This document shows positions 33,986 to 46,455 of a DNA stretch of 60,000 nucleotides, piece by piece. Below the pieces are notes generated by a model, which saw only the letters and a list, made by a program, of their open reading frames with translations, was not told the origin of the DNA and did not search any database. The stretch lies in NCBI RefSeq assembly GCF_963678635.1, contig NC_087070.1, forward strand, positions 43,262,988 through 43,322,987. The letters are read 5' to 3'. Within the stretch, counting starts at the first letter, position 1; each line of letters starts with the position of its first letter. The stretch comes from Symsagittifera roscoffensis (Eukaryota > Xenacoelomorpha > Acoela > Convolutidae). A program made the position numbers and the translations under genes.

Positions 33986-34149
33986 CGGTTTAGTGCATAA
34001 GACCCTGCATTTTTGAGACAATTTTTTCGTAGAACGCTTGTTCATTTAATTTTTTAGGCTAGATAAAACGCTAGTTAAAAGCTAGTTCTAAACAGTTTAG
34101 CCTAAATTTTGTGCAGTCCCTTTAAAATTGATTTCATTTTTTCACTCTA

Positions 34150-34765
34150 TCGTGTTCTGAGTCGTGTTTACTTTAAATAATTGATAAGGAATTCAAATAA
34201 AAAACACTTGCTAGTTTTTTTGATATTTGTTTGAAAATCACCTTCACACGCTATGTAGAGCAAAAAACTACATATTTCGGAAACAACCAACTATTAAATA
34301 GACTAAATAGCTAACCTCAACTCAATTTGGAACTATTCATTACACGGGCTACATCTCTCTGCAAAATAATTGTTATTATATTTTATCTGCCTACTCGCTA
34401 ATGTAAACTACAAAGAGATGTGTTTGGTGTCTTGTATCCTAATAAAACTACCAAATGCCTTGATTAATGTGTTGTAATTTAAATTACATTGCATTAATAC
34501 GCCGCTTACGCGTGTTATAAGAACGAAAACCATCACACGTTAATTATCCAAAATTGAACAAATAAGCAATTTTCAAAACCCCATAACTTTAATTTAGCTT
34601 CAGCACAACAATACTTTTCGAATGACATAATAAATTTTTATCGAAAATGGCCTGCTAAAAATTCGAATATTGTCTGGAGTAAGAATCACCGCGAGCACAT
34701 ATTTTTCCCTTATTGTCTTTGAAACTAGGAAAGATGGGCGACGCTTTGAATGTTCCCGCCATCTT
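34150..34765 (+). repeat. R-family degenerate copy, copy B
   Basis: Counterpart of 16510-17135; core GCCGCTTACGCGTGTTATAA at about 34500. Confidence 0.6.
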
Positions 34766-34904
34766 TTAACGTCAATGGAGTAATGTACGCAAAAAAGATA
34801 AGTTTTTCAAAATACATATACTCCCTTATAAATTACAGAGTCATATTCAATATTTAGTAACATAGTATTTAGAAAAACTATCATGCCTCAATTTAAGTTG
34901 GAAT

Positions 34905-35200
34905 GATTTCTGATCCGGACTAAATTGCCGCTTACTCGTTAACAGCTTGATTTATACCGCGCGTAAATTATACCAAATTGACCATGATTTTGCAAAAAAC
35001 TGTCAAAAATGAAATACATTTTCTTATATTCAGGACATCAATAGTTTTCAGATGATGTAGAAAAATTCCGGCGAAAAAAAACTGTTAAAATTGAAACTAG
35101 TTTGGAGAAAAACCCGCACGATTAATTGGTCACTTTCTTCGAAAGGTTTGAACCCAACCCGAGCACGATTAATTGGTCACTTTCTTCGAAAGGTTTGAAC
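34905..35200 (+). repeat. R-family partial copy, copy B
   Basis: Counterpart of 17270-17500. Here about 50 bp (GCACGATTAATTGGTCACTT...GTTTGAAC) are tandemly duplicated at 35116-35200. Confidence 0.6.
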
Positions 35201-36130
35201 TTTAGTCGAGCTTGAGATCTAAAGAATTTTCCTTTAACTCCAAACGTCAAAATCAGCAGGTAAAACACCCCCCCCCCCCCTCACACTATGGTTTCTTCCA
35301 TTCACCCCGTGAAATGATCGAAACAAAAATGTAGTGAACATATTGACCCGGGTTACAAGGATTCGATGAGTTTTTTTAACACGGGTTTGCTTCAGGCTAG
35401 CTTCTATATCGGCTGCTTCATGGCATATGCCAGATCGTACAAAAGCAGGAGATTCAATGTCTGCGCTTGAAGAGTTTTATTTTAGAGAAACTCGTTTTAT
35501 AAGCGCACCTTTTTATTCAAATTGATACTAAATCTGTTTCAAAGATTTTTCGCTCTTTGTTCGGCCAAAAGTAACCCTTCAAAAAAATGTTAATGACAAG
35601 AATTGAGGTTGAAAACCTTAACATTTGTGGAGCACGCTTCTACTAGAGAAAATTTTCACTAGAAAAATGTTGATTTCAATTTGAAAAAAAAAGCTACTGG
35701 CTATTTTTTTACTCACACTTTTTTGAAATTTAAAACATCCGATATAAATTCAATATAATCTGACAAAAACAAAAGCAGCACCAACAAAGTTACATTAGGA
35801 AAGTGAATCAATTGAAATTTGCAAAACTAAATATTTGTAATCTAAAAGATTCTCGGTTAAGTGGTACAAACAAGTCGGCCCTGCAGCTTAATATGATTCA
35901 GTTTTATTTTAAGATCAATCAGATGTGAATTCAAAATGCATGAATTGTAAGAATTGAGAGTTTGAGGTTTTCATTTGTCAATTGGGTTGGATGGACTCTT
36001 TTTTGTCAACTTCCAATCTCCGATTGAAATCTTTGAACCCTGAAAAACAGCATAGTGTGTACAGGGTAGTCTCAACGCCTAAGAAAAGCCATAAAAAATC
36101 ACATAAGTCTTGAGGGGTGAATCTAAGATC
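35201..36130. other. Non-coding part of copy B
   Basis: Matches 17501-18377, including the poly-C tract near 35269. No gene seen. Confidence 0.5.
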
Positions 36131-36420
36131 TTAAATGATTTTCCGGCACCATAACAGCCCTGTTTTTGGCAAATTTTTCTGCGTTTGATGTAAATTGTTG
36201 AAAAAAACGCGTTTTTTATTGAAAAATTTGGAAGGTTGTGACCAAAAAGTAGCGTTCTTATGGAGCGGTCTCTTTATCTCCTCAAAATTAAAATATATTA
36301 GAGGGCGCCTTACAAAAATGGACGTCGCAAAATAGTACAAGGGGGGAGTCTTTGGGTGGCGAGGGGGCGGATTCCCTGAGGGTAAGCGCCTACACCTCCA
36401 CACCATAATTTCGCCCCGAT
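36131..36420 (-). repeat. C-family dispersed repeat, copy B
   Basis: Counterpart of 18378-18740, shortened by small indels. Confidence 0.5.
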
Positions 36421-36718
36421 ATCTCTTGATTAATTATTAACTGGACGGCGTGGTATTTTAGACATACATTTTTCTTGCGATTCAATTGTTTCTGCTATCT
36501 TTAAGTTGTTTTTAATGTCACAAAATTTAACTTTTTGGGAAATTGCGATTATTTTTGAATACTTTTGAACCGTGTTTTGATATCTTCCCATATAGTTTCG
36601 TTTTTTGAAAAGAAGCTGAAATTTTTCAAGAACGATTCGTTAACAATTGATTGAATTTTTTAAGACTATGGTATTTTTGTAAAAAAAAATATCAACAACT
36701 TTGGAAACCTGTGCGTAC

Positions 36719-36931
36719 TGTCGAAGTGTTTCTAACGTCCGTGTAATAATAAGTAGGACTTAACAAAACAGTTTAGAAAAAAACGCTTCAATTCTCAAAG
36801 GACACGTTCGCCACCGGCGATCGGCAGTTCCAACGCTTTCTATAATTGACCTTGACGATGTTACATAAGTACCATACATAATAGTGTTCTCTAACATAAA
36901 TTACATAACCAGTTAAACAGTCTCCACTACA
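36719..36931 (-). repeat. Gypsy-2 copy B 3' LTR
   Basis: 213 bp, TGTAGTGGAGACTG...CTTCGACA on the minus strand. Confidence 0.9.
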
Positions 36932-37688
36932 CTCCCCATTCAGCAAAATCAAGAACATCGTAATAAACATTAAGTTACTGCACTAAGTACTTAATCAGTC
37001 ATTGATAAATTCACAGATAATTGAGCTAAAGTTTTGAATTCCAATCGACCCTTTTTCTCCTCTCGGGTCGATTGGAATTTTCCAACTCTTCCAATATCTG
37101 CCGCTGCTCCTCCCGGTCATACTAATGGCCAATATTTCAACCGCAATATCCAAATCGACAGTAGCCATTGCGCCGCTGGAGTTACCACTATATCTGCTTT
37201 GCCAGAAATCACTTGTTCACGGCCACCAACTTGTCTAATAATGCGTGCCCTGCTTTATTGATGGCCTCCCTCGTTCACTGAATTTCCGTCTGTGCTACAT
37301 CAACAAGTTGTCCAAGCGCCGAGTTCTTCCGACTATTTCTGTGCGTGCATCCAGTCCCTGGTATACTGTTTGAATTCGGATTCCGTCCACGTTGTTACCA
37401 TGGGCATCGACAACTGTTGGTATACCGTTGGTGTACTTTACAATCCGACGCAAATCATCAAGCATATCCACGAAGTGCCCCGACACGTTCTCGTCAAAGC
37501 CATCAATGTCATCTTGGACGTTAGATCGCCCCAGTAAAAATGACACATCTCTCTATCAAAATAAGCATCTCCGGCAGTATTATCCTTCGGACTTGGAATC
37601 TTTTTCGGGCTAAGCGACACTTTCTTAGGTGGTGCCCGCTCCGTCGCTTTAGCTCCCCGCGTGGTCTGCTGACAGTCTTACCCTTCGC

Positions 37689-38565
37689 TTATGTCTGTCG
37701 AAAATGCCTGAGGTCGCTTGCAGTAGGTAGCGGACGTAAAACGTCCAACTGCAATTCTTGATTAGGTTCTCCTAAGAGACTAAACTTAGTAACGTCACCC
37801 TCCGGAATTACCGACTTCAAATTCTCATCAAATTTTACATACTCCATGCAATTGGCCGCCGTTAACTGAATTTTGCGATTCACATGTGGCCACCAGAATC
37901 TTGAACATGAACGTATGCCCCTGGTGCATCCGCATCATAATTGGTGCTCGAAACTGAGGCGGCATAACGATTCTATCTTCGCGTAAGAAAACTCCATGCG
38001 ACGTATGGAACCTTTCCAGGTAATGGTTTAAAAGAAGACCTCAGTTTTTAATTTGATCGTAATTTTTTTTGCAAAAAAGCTTCGACAATAGCATTGACAG
38101 TTTCATCGGCCTTGTAAGAATTGCGATAAAATCTGCATCAAAGAATTCAGGCCAGTCAAATAAGATACTTGATACATAGCCGGTGAGATATCACCGGTAT
38201 CAGCCATTGGCTGTCGATGCGATGCGATTGATCGACGGTAACTTTCGGATCATCTGCCCGTCATTTTCTCCGTTTTTTATCTCCCTACTCAAGTCACTTA
38301 CTGCAAATGGATTTAGTAACTAACAATTTGAGCAATGTTCTATACGCGAGTGATTCAATGTACACACTTTGATTGAATGATAGTTGTGAAACGCGGCGAT
38401 GAGTTTTTTTGCTGCACATTCCTTTCGATAACGTAATTCTCGTTCTGATTTCGTTTTACACATTACGTCATTATTCCGGTTGCGCGTTCCAGTGTTACTA
38501 AACGCCGACGGTTGTAAAAGCCTGTTCATACTGTCGATCTGTGTCACAACAAAACGATTATCCAA
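37689..38565 (-). pseudogene. pol: Gypsy-2 copy B integrase entry and pol linker remnants
   Basis: 37689-37883 reads AANCMEYVKFDENLKS...GEPNQELQLDVLRPLP, keeping the first core Asp lost in copy A. The rest of the core is deleted directly behind it. 38320-38565 is the shifted linker. Confidence 0.65.
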
Positions 38566-38639
38566 CTATTGAGGGCGTCCCCAACGAGTTGCCTGGATAA
38601 ATAGTCAATTAATCCCATATTTTTCCCAGTTATATGTTC

Positions 38640-38990
38640 TATTTTGTAATCAAAAATCAACAAGCGATCGACCCACCACACCTACCGCGTTTGTGTTAGT
38701 TTAGTATTGTTCTCTTAAAAGCATGATATTAGCGCCTTATGATCTCGAAAAATCTTGAACAAAGCCCCAAAGAAGTAGTTTTGATAATGAGTCACAGCCC
38801 AAACGACCGCTAATAATTCTAAATCGTTAACGCTGTAATTTAGCTCAAATTCATTCAAGAATCTGCAAACATAGGGTACATATCCCCAGCCCTCGGTATC
38901 GGTTTGAAGATTTGCTCCTAGGAGGCTTCCAACTGTTGTTTTGAAGCGTCTCAATTTACTCTTGTTTCTTTTTCACTATCGAAATAGTGT
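38640..38990 (-). pseudogene. pol: Gypsy-2 copy B RNase H remnant
   Basis: 38715-38954 reads YVCRFLNEFELNYSVNDLE and LLAVVWAVTHYQNYFFGALF, then FRDHKALI: the central RNase H blocks including the Glu-region (normally Y..NE.E.LA). Asp in the position of the catalytic Glu (VNDLE) suggests further decay. Confidence 0.75.
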
Positions 38991-39364
38991 TGTTGGACAA
39001 AAAGACCGACTGTTTCTTTCATTTTTGCAAAAGCCTTTTCATGATCAGAACCCCATTCGAACCTTGAATGTTTCTTCATTAAGTTTCAAAATGGTTTCGT
39101 AGTAACTAAATTAAAAATAAATCGGATGAATGATCTAACGACTAATGAGCGATCGACCGATTAATAAGCGAATATCGGTAAAATTTAGCATTTTTTTATC
39201 ATGTTAACGATTGTTTCGAGCTTCAATTCTACTGCAATTGTACCCCTTTTGGACAGATGAAACCCCAGCCTCTCTATTTCTTTGACAGAGAATATACGAT
39301 TACCCCATTTTACCGCGGCATTATTATCGTTTAATACGTTTAGAACGGTTCTAATTTCCCGCCA

Positions 39365-39637
39365 ATGGTTTTCTTCATACCCTCGGGTTGCAAATTAAGA
39401 TATCATCAAGATCGACATGCACCTCCGGCAAATGACCCAACATGGGATCCATCACCCGCTGAAAATCCTTCGGCATATCTCTCCCAACCACTTTCGGTTT
39501 TCTTTTCCGGCCTGATCCCACACTGTCCGTATGGCAAATACTCCAATTTCTTCCTCATCTTTTTGCATTTTTAACCTGTGGATCACGTTTGTTTCGAATT
39601 GTTTGAAGTCATATGAATCGTCAATTTGGTTCACCAA
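39365..39637 (-). pseudogene. pol: Gypsy-2 copy B reverse transcriptase fragment
   Basis: Minus-strand remnants of the RT palm, with a VDLDDIL-like segment near 39400-39420 and the same PKDFQRVMDPMLG block as copy A near 39430-39480. Frames are broken. Confidence 0.65.
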
Positions 39638-40548
39638 AGCCTTCCTGCAATACTTTGCAAATTACCTTTTCCACTAAAATTGTTACAAGTTATATTCTTT
39701 GCTGGACAATTCTCCCGATGGTTTGGCTTCAACCAATTACCACAATTATGACATTTGTCTGGTTTTCGCCCTTTAATGTCATTCACTGGTTCTCTTTTGA
39801 TGTAACCTTGTGGGTTGTTTCCGTTGGTTTTCTGTCTCCCTTGGTGAAATTTGATCCGTCCAAAGTTTGGGACGCCACCACTCACCCGTTTGTACAATAT
39901 CTCTCCCGCGATCGACAATTCCTTGAGGCCAAAGTCCCAGCCTTTGACTAGGTCACTAAGAGCTCCAAAGCACTGCTCCATCATTATTTCGCCGCTTACA
40001 TCCAAACAGGATGAACCTACTGTTGGTAACATTTGGTTCCCGAAAGAACGCATCTGTTGAAAATCTGAAACTCGGCAAAGGTAATATCCATAATTTTGCT
40101 ATTGGGATATTTCTGAAAGAAGTATCATTGCCCCTGCTTCCCCAACGATAAGGACATCTTCGACTTTAGTCGCTTGCCTGCCTCTGCTCTCGTGCTTCCG
40201 CGAAACAGCCGTTTCTCTCCTTCCGAGCGACGAGTTTCTTCCTCTCCAGACTATTATCGCTTCTGCATTACCAGCTTCTCTGTCAGCTCGCGCCTGTGCA
40301 TCTTTAGTACGCGCCGGGTCTTTCGATGTCGGATACGCGTTTTGTGGCTCGGTACTAACATCTAATAAAGAACCGATATCGATTTCCTGAGATACCGGCG
40401 GTTCCTGAGATACTCCTAAGGATGCCAAAATACACCTAGCCCACGGTAGCTTGATTCGGTAGCTGACTGCGCCAAGTGGAAGTACTTCTAAAGTCCGTAT
40501 ACTAATAAGTAGGACTTGATAAAACAGTTTAGAATTATAGAGTTTCAA
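39631..40548 (-). pseudogene. gag: Gypsy-2 copy B gag remnant
   Basis: Two overlapping frames: 40548-40099 (N-terminal, charged) and 40053-39631 (C-terminal, 140 codons) with knuckle CHNCGNWLKPNHRENC at 39753-39706. The second knuckle is damaged (CNNFSGKGN). This is the best preserved gag of the two copies. Confidence 0.7.
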
Positions 40549-40690
40549 TTCTCAAAGGACACGTTCGCCACCGGCGATCCGCAGTTCCAAAGATCTCTAT
40601 AACGTTGACCTTGATCAAGTTACATAAGTACCATACATAATAGTGTTCTCTAACATAATTTTCATAACCAGTTAAACAGTATCCACTACA
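40475..40690 (-). repeat. Gypsy-2 copy B 5' LTR
   Basis: 216 bp, TGTAGTGGATACTG...ACTTCCACT, followed by the primer site. Confidence 0.9.
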
Positions 40691-40695
40691 CGTAC

Positions 40696-41303
40696 CTTTT
40701 TGACCATGAGAAGATTTGAGGTAGCAAGCTTCGTCTGTTGTCGACACTTCATTCTCGGGAGGGGGCGAGGTACCCCCGTCACTGTTTTCCACTCTAAAGC
40801 TAAACTCGGGGTATTTACTCTGCTTCCCCCCTCCCCCGTCTCCGTTACGCCTTCCCGAGTTTCTCCCCGCCCGTGCCGATCTCGAGTTATCGTCTCGGTT
40901 TCTGTCCAAATCGTGATCGAATCTATTCGGATCTGAATCGTCGACGCATAAGAACTGCTCTTCGTCTTGGGTGTCTTTCCTATGGTCGAAGTTGGAAAAC
41001 CGAGGGATAAAACTGTTTCGTCTTCCGTGTGGTTTTAGTTTAGGACTTTGCACCTTCAGATTACTAACATTACTAGGCGATGTTTGGTGCCTCGTAGCTT
41101 CTATGTTAGAATCGGTAGAGGTAGAATTCGTTTTCTGGAGCGTTGACATTTCGAGCATGCTTTTGCATGCTGTGCCATTTGACCGGCTGGGGGCGACAGA
41201 ATAATAGTCAGAAGTTTTGTTGATTCCGTCGTTTGTGTTGTATTTTTGCATGGGTTGATTGGGAGATGGGTAAATTGGTCCATTCATTTGCACGTCCAAG
41301 CAG
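40696..41303 (-). CDS. 608-bp coding exon, copy B (probable Kv channel tail)
   Basis: Same boundaries as copy A: acceptor TTATCTTTCAG|CTGC at 41303 and donor AAAAAG|GTACGT at 40696, phases 2 and 1, about 202 open codons. Five residues differ from copy A (for example Pro for Ser in the PSPNQ(P/S)MQ segment and Asp for Glu in SNF(D/E)HRKD). It is the nearer copy to the channel exons (13.5 kb downstream of 54854). Joined to that exon the reading would be ...YHGN-S-CLDVQ. If unspliced, translation runs into the LTR for about 60 residues. Hydrophilic, no known domain. Confidence 0.6.
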
Positions 41304-41807
41304 CTGAAAGATAACAAAACGTTCAAAATTTGAATTTTGTCTTAGGTTGTAACATTAGCTAAATTATATTTAGAATCAAGCACATATTTATGCCAGGCTA
41401 CCCCATTTTGAAAAATATCCTTTGAACTATTTCAGCTAAGTTGACTCTAAAAATGCACCAAAACTGTTTTGATTGAAAATAAAAATGTATAAGTTTTGTA
41501 GATCATAACAATTAATAATGAAAAATGTGTTTTCAACCAAAAAAATAACGTCAGAAAGGACTCAAAATATCAAACAATCAAAAATTTACCAAAACCCTAT
41601 TGCACACAGATCCCTATTGCACAGTTAAGGGGTACCATGCAAACATCCGATATGTCAAGCATCCGAAAAACCAAATGCAAATATCGTAACCAGCTGCAAA
41701 CATCGTAAACCAAATGCGAAAACCAGCTTAACTAGGGCAAACATCCGATATTTTATAAGTAGGGCAAACATCCTATTTCTATTGTTCGCTTAAAAGATTA
41801 AGTTAAG

Positions 41808-41903
41808 TTAAGACCATTTATTCACGAGGGAAAGGACCAAGATACGAGTTGTACAGCTTCTCACGGCAAACCGCTGTCATGCCCCTGCTTAAGAACTACA
41901 AGA
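41808..41903 (-). mobile_element. Truncated SINE, copy B
   Basis: Counterpart of 24814-24909; 3' part of the SINE family only. Confidence 0.75.
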
Positions 41904-42111
41904 TGCTGTTTTAGCATAATTTTAATTACAAACCACTGCAAATTTGCCAAACACTGAACCAATATGAGTTTTTGTCAATAACATCAGACGCTTATGAGCC
42001 TTGATACTAATTTTCTAAAGTTTTTGCTGAGTTCTTTGTGTTTGCTCATAAAGGTAATACTGGGTCCAAAAACGATTTTTGACAATTAGTAAAAAAGAAC
42101 AACAAACTTAA

Positions 42112-42996
42112 AATCCCGGGTCGACTTCCATCGACCAAAAATGCTAGTCATACAATTCTATAAACTAAGTCTATGAAAAGATATTAGTCATACAAATTTC
42201 AAACATTTTGCTAAAATGGTGTCATCGACTTTTCAATGAACTTTCTTCTTGTTTTGGTATAAAAGTTGGTGTATCGTACTAAGAGAATAAAAAAAATTTT
42301 TGTCAAAAAATTCTAATCATATAATTTCCAGATATGGAAATTGTATAACAAGCGTTTTTTTATGGCGAAAACAAAAAATTTCTAAAGTAATTTTGAAATT
42401 GCCCCCCTTAAAAAAAATTTTTTCTCAGTTTTTTTTTTCAAACTCAAATCGAATTTTAATCTCAAATAAATATTTTCCAAAAAAAAATTATTTTTTTGCT
42501 CAACGTAGTCCTGGATACACAAAAGGGTGATTTTTTCCCGTTTCTCTGGAATTTTTTTTTTCAAAAACGCTTTAAAATTTTTATTTCTTTTGTATGGCAT
42601 GTTTATGTATGCCTTGATCAATGTCTGTTACTTTAAAAACTCAAATTTTGAAAACAATCATCTTTGAAAACTTTCGCCAAAGTTTAAAATTTTAATGTTT
42701 TCAGTATATCATTTGTGTAAGAAAACTTTTGCACACGTCAAATTGATTCTAATACATTGTAAAGGAAATCTTTGGTTATGAGTAAACCATGGTTTTTGTC
42801 CTTTGAGCAACCTTTGAGCAAATTTTGAGAAATTTAAAAAAAAAAAAAAAAACTCAAAATTTTTGGTTCAAGGGAAAATGCATATATGAAAAACAGCAAG
42901 TCATCTGTTCTTATGGAATTGCATGTAAAGTGTATAATTAGTTTTTTTCCATATATGAAAATTGTATGATGAGCATTTTTGGTCAACCCGGGATGG
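42112..42996. mobile_element. Inner inverted-repeat element with CCCGGGT ends
   Basis: The left arm reads TCCCGGGTCGAC...GACCAAAAATGCTAGTCATA and the right arm, inverted, TCCCGGGTTGACCAAAAATG. It is nested in the larger TIR element. In copy A only the left arm (about 25120) is left, the right end having been lost with about 165 bp. Confidence 0.5.
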
Positions 42997-43046
42997 GAGA
43001 CGCAATGTGGAAAATTGTAGGAATTCAACGTATTAGTACGCATTTA

Positions 43047-43201
43047 GGATCTTGTTAACTATCCCCCCCTCCTATTGCAAGAGGGGGAAAATAGTTAACA
43101 AGGTATAAATTCGTATATGTTTAACTGTTCAATTCTTTCTTGATGGGGGGGGGGGGTATTCGTTACAAGGTACCATAGTGGGGGGATAGTGAACAAGATC
43201 C
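43047..43201. mobile_element. Short TIR element (MITE-like), copy B
   Basis: 155 bp. The left end GGATCTTGTTAACTATCCCC and right end inverted GGATCTTGTTCACTATCCCC match over 22 bp with one mismatch. The interior has a G run (43145-43156) and a second hairpin. Confidence 0.7.
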
Positions 43202-43369
43202 CGCAGTTGTTTTAGAACTCATTTGCTTGCTATTTTGTAAACTGTTCAACGGACTCTTTCTTGTTTTTGAAATGCTTAAGTCATTTTGTTACGTAATTAT
43301 TTCATAAGTTCGGATGTTTGACATAGCGGATGTTTGGCCTAACAGATATTTTCACCAGACCCCAGTTAA

Positions 43370-44719
43370 GAGTCTCTGATTTGTTTGACAAGACTACCCA
43401 ATTCCTTAGATTGATACTGCAATATCTAAGAAAGCTTTAGTCTAACGAGACAACCTGATTGAAAAGAAGTCATACTTGCTCACACATTTTCGTTTCATAT
43501 GATTTTTATTAAGAATTGTGTAATAGAACATCGCTTTTGTGCAGTTGGTAAATTGAAGAAGTTGCTTAATCGTCACATCAACCCTACTAATTCTCGTTTT
43601 CTGTAAAATATTTGCAACATTAAATTTTGTTGTTCTTGAAAAACTTTAGACACTGATATCTATATGGCTACGTGCAGTTGTACCTGAGAACTCCGGCTCC
43701 ATAAAACAGTTTTATTTATTTTTGTATACTCATTTATATTGTGCAACGAACAACACATTTCTGGTTTGATGGTAAAATGAGATGATTTTATCGCACTTAT
43801 TCCTTACATTTCGGATAAAAAAACTTGATATGTGATCAGCTTGCATTTGTAATTTTTTAACATTTTCTGTTTTTAGCTTTTGCCTTCGAAGTTTATGATT
43901 TGTTTTGTATGATAATACCCAGTGTAAAGAGTGTATTAGACGGTATTGCTTATTTTTATACCATCTGCGCAAAAAAAAAAGAGATTACTGATGTTACGCC
44001 GAAAGAATAATGCTCCTAATACTGATCATCGGAGGGGTCTAATTTTCTTTTTTCTCCTAAATTCCTTTTCTCCGGAGTACTTCTTTTAACTGAAAAATAA
44101 AAACACGAAAACGGAACACTTGATTGAAATAGTAACTTTTTTGTTTAAAAAAGTGAGAGTGTTTTCCTTGCCAAAAAATGAGCATTTTTTGAGCAAATAT
44201 CGTTTGTGTATCCTTTTGGAGTGTTCAATTAAGTTTTGTATTCTGTGCTTCTCAAATATTGTTTAATTAAATGTTACCAAGTTATTTTTTCCTTTGCGAA
44301 AGCAAGCATCACACGATCTGCAATTTTGGCTTTCCCGAATTGTATCCTTGAAAATCATTTTTTAGTTGAAACCACTGGAACAAAGTTGTTGAAGCAAAAC
44401 AGTAAAAAAAATTGTCCTCAAGGGCATCATTTTGTAAGGTTGGCCTCAAAAAGTTGGTGTGTTTCTAGCTTACTTAAAATCGGCTGACATCTCCGAGATT
44501 CTTCTTTTTAGCAAGCTCTATCATTGATCATATTTTTAAAAAGTTATGATAAAACGAAGATGCTCCTGCAAAACATATACGAGGCAAAAATTTATGTGTC
44601 CAAGTTCGGCCATGAATCAATGGAGTTGTTGCAAAAATTAGATGTTGATTGATGAAAATACATAAAACTAATCCTATTTACATACAAATCTCAAAAAACT
44701 GCCGCAGTAAGACTAACCA
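43370..44719. other. Non-coding part of copy B
   Basis: Matches 26190-27539. No gene seen. Confidence 0.5.
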
Positions 44720-44900
44720 TTGGTTTCTAAGCTAGCCCAAAATAGGCAATAACTTTAGCGCGAATAAGGGCAACAATACTTTTTGAATAATATAAAAAAG
44801 TTGCACCAAAATGGTTAGTTAGTTAAAAATGGTTTTCTCTGAAGAAAAAAATCACCTTGAGCACAAATATTCTGTTACTTTTGTTACCAAAGTCGGAACA
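44720..44900 (+). repeat. R-family right-half fragment, copy B
   Basis: Counterpart of 27540-27720. Confidence 0.6.
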
Positions 44901-44970
44901 CAAAGCTACTGCAATGTCAAAAACCAAATTCTAACAATCTATCTCTGCACTCCGATTTAAAACAGAAACA

Positions 44971-45470
44971 AGACTGCTCGTATCAGTGTTAAATCCTGAA
45001 TGTTCCGACTGCTTTTTAAGGTATGTGGAGCTGTATTGTCATGAAAAAATTAAATGTAATAAAATAAACCATTTTTTATTTGATTTTTTTAAAGCAAAAT
45101 CGTCTCCCCACACCTATATAAAGTACAAAGTGATCGATTTCGCTTCTAGTAACAAATCAATTATGGCAAATAAGCTTTCCTCAACCACTTTGGAACGATT
45201 TTTAAGACGGATTAATACTTCGCTTACACGTTAAAAGCGCAAAATATATCGCGCGTTAATTGTCCCAAATTGACCAAAATTGCAACCCCAATTACTTTAC
45301 GAAAAAAGATCACAGGTAAAATATCTTTTCAAATTTAACAGGCAACAAAACCTTTTGACTGATGAACAATTTCCGTCAAAAATGGCTAGTTAAGAATTCG
45401 ATGTTTGTCTGAAGAAAAAACCCACCCCGAGCACAAATATTCTGTTACTTTTGTAGCGAAAGTCGGAACA
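44971..45470 (+). repeat. R-family copy with TIR, copy B
   Basis: Counterpart of 27791-28290; TGTTCCGACT at 45001-45010 and AGTCGGAACA at 45461-45470. Confidence 0.75.
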
Positions 45471-46455
45471 ACTACCGTACTGTTCCCCAACTTCGCATCT
45501 TTATGAGATGATTATAAACTTACCGTCTATTGACAAGTAACTTTAGAAATAATTGGAAAACCAGGTGAAACTTTTATTGGAACTCAATGCAATGGAATCG
45601 GGAAGAAAAATTACAGAAATTATCTAATAACTTGAAGAAATAACTCAGCGAATTGACATAACTGTATTTTTTACAGGATTTCTTTGTTATAGACAAAGCA
45701 GCATCGGGATATAATGATCAGGATGATACAAAGTTGCTGGAAAACAAAATGAAACGAAAAATAACAAAAAAAAACATAAGACAACCCCATCAAGAAGAAA
45801 TAGAAAAACACAAAAAAAATTTCGCACCCATATTTCCAAAAAACTTTCGAAGTACGAAGCTAGTCAAAATTTTGAATACAGCTTATATGAATTTCAAATC
45901 AATCAAGAGAGGATTAATAACACTGCAAAATTTTAATTTCAGTTTGAAGAAAACACTTTAAAAATTTTGAAAATCAATGAAACGGCATACAAGTCAAACA
46001 AAAATTAATGTAAATTAACTGGTTATCAATTTACAAGGATGATTAAAGTTAGTATAATACTCAACCTATTTATCTCCAACTGCCTGAAACGCTTTTTGAA
46101 AATTTTCAATGCAGTAATAAAAATTTCGCGCGAGTAAAATCTCTACCGGATCAAAGCTCACAAAGTTACTTTTGGAACTACCATTTAAAAATAAACATCG
46201 GGTTACATGGACCTTTAGCCAGTTGGAAAGAGTTTAATCAAAATATAGTAGTCATGACACTAATCCAGATAATTGTCACAATTAAAATGACACAAACCAT
46301 CAAGATTTAAATCAAGTTGCGTAGGGTATAGAGCGGTTAACCGGTTAATAAAGTTTTAACAAAGAAAATTTTTTTATAAGAATAAATCGATTTAACGACA
46401 CAGTTAAAAAATTTTTAAAATAAGAAAATTTAAAATGAAGAAAAAAGAGGGGGCC
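45471..46455. other. Non-coding part of copy B
   Basis: Matches 28291-29275. The short frame at 45734-45961 has no counterpart intact in copy A. Confidence 0.5.

Larger units (their letters stand above)
36719..40690 (-). mobile_element. Gypsy-2 copy B
   Basis: 3,972-bp counterpart of 19027-23694 with the same target duplication GTACG (40691-40695; 36714-36718) at the same exon border. The primer site is intact (TGGCGCAGTCAGC, ending 40474). About 0.7 kb of integrase is missing between 37720 and 37730. A gag frame, FLDD-region remnant and late RNase H pieces are recognisable but broken. Confidence 0.92.
41639..43363. mobile_element. TIR element with GCAAACATC subterminal repeats, copy B
   Basis: 1,725-bp counterpart of 24634-26183 with AGTTAA at 41633-41638 and 43364-43369. 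It retains an inner inverted element (about 42112-42996) whose right arm is absent in copy A. Confidence 0.75.
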
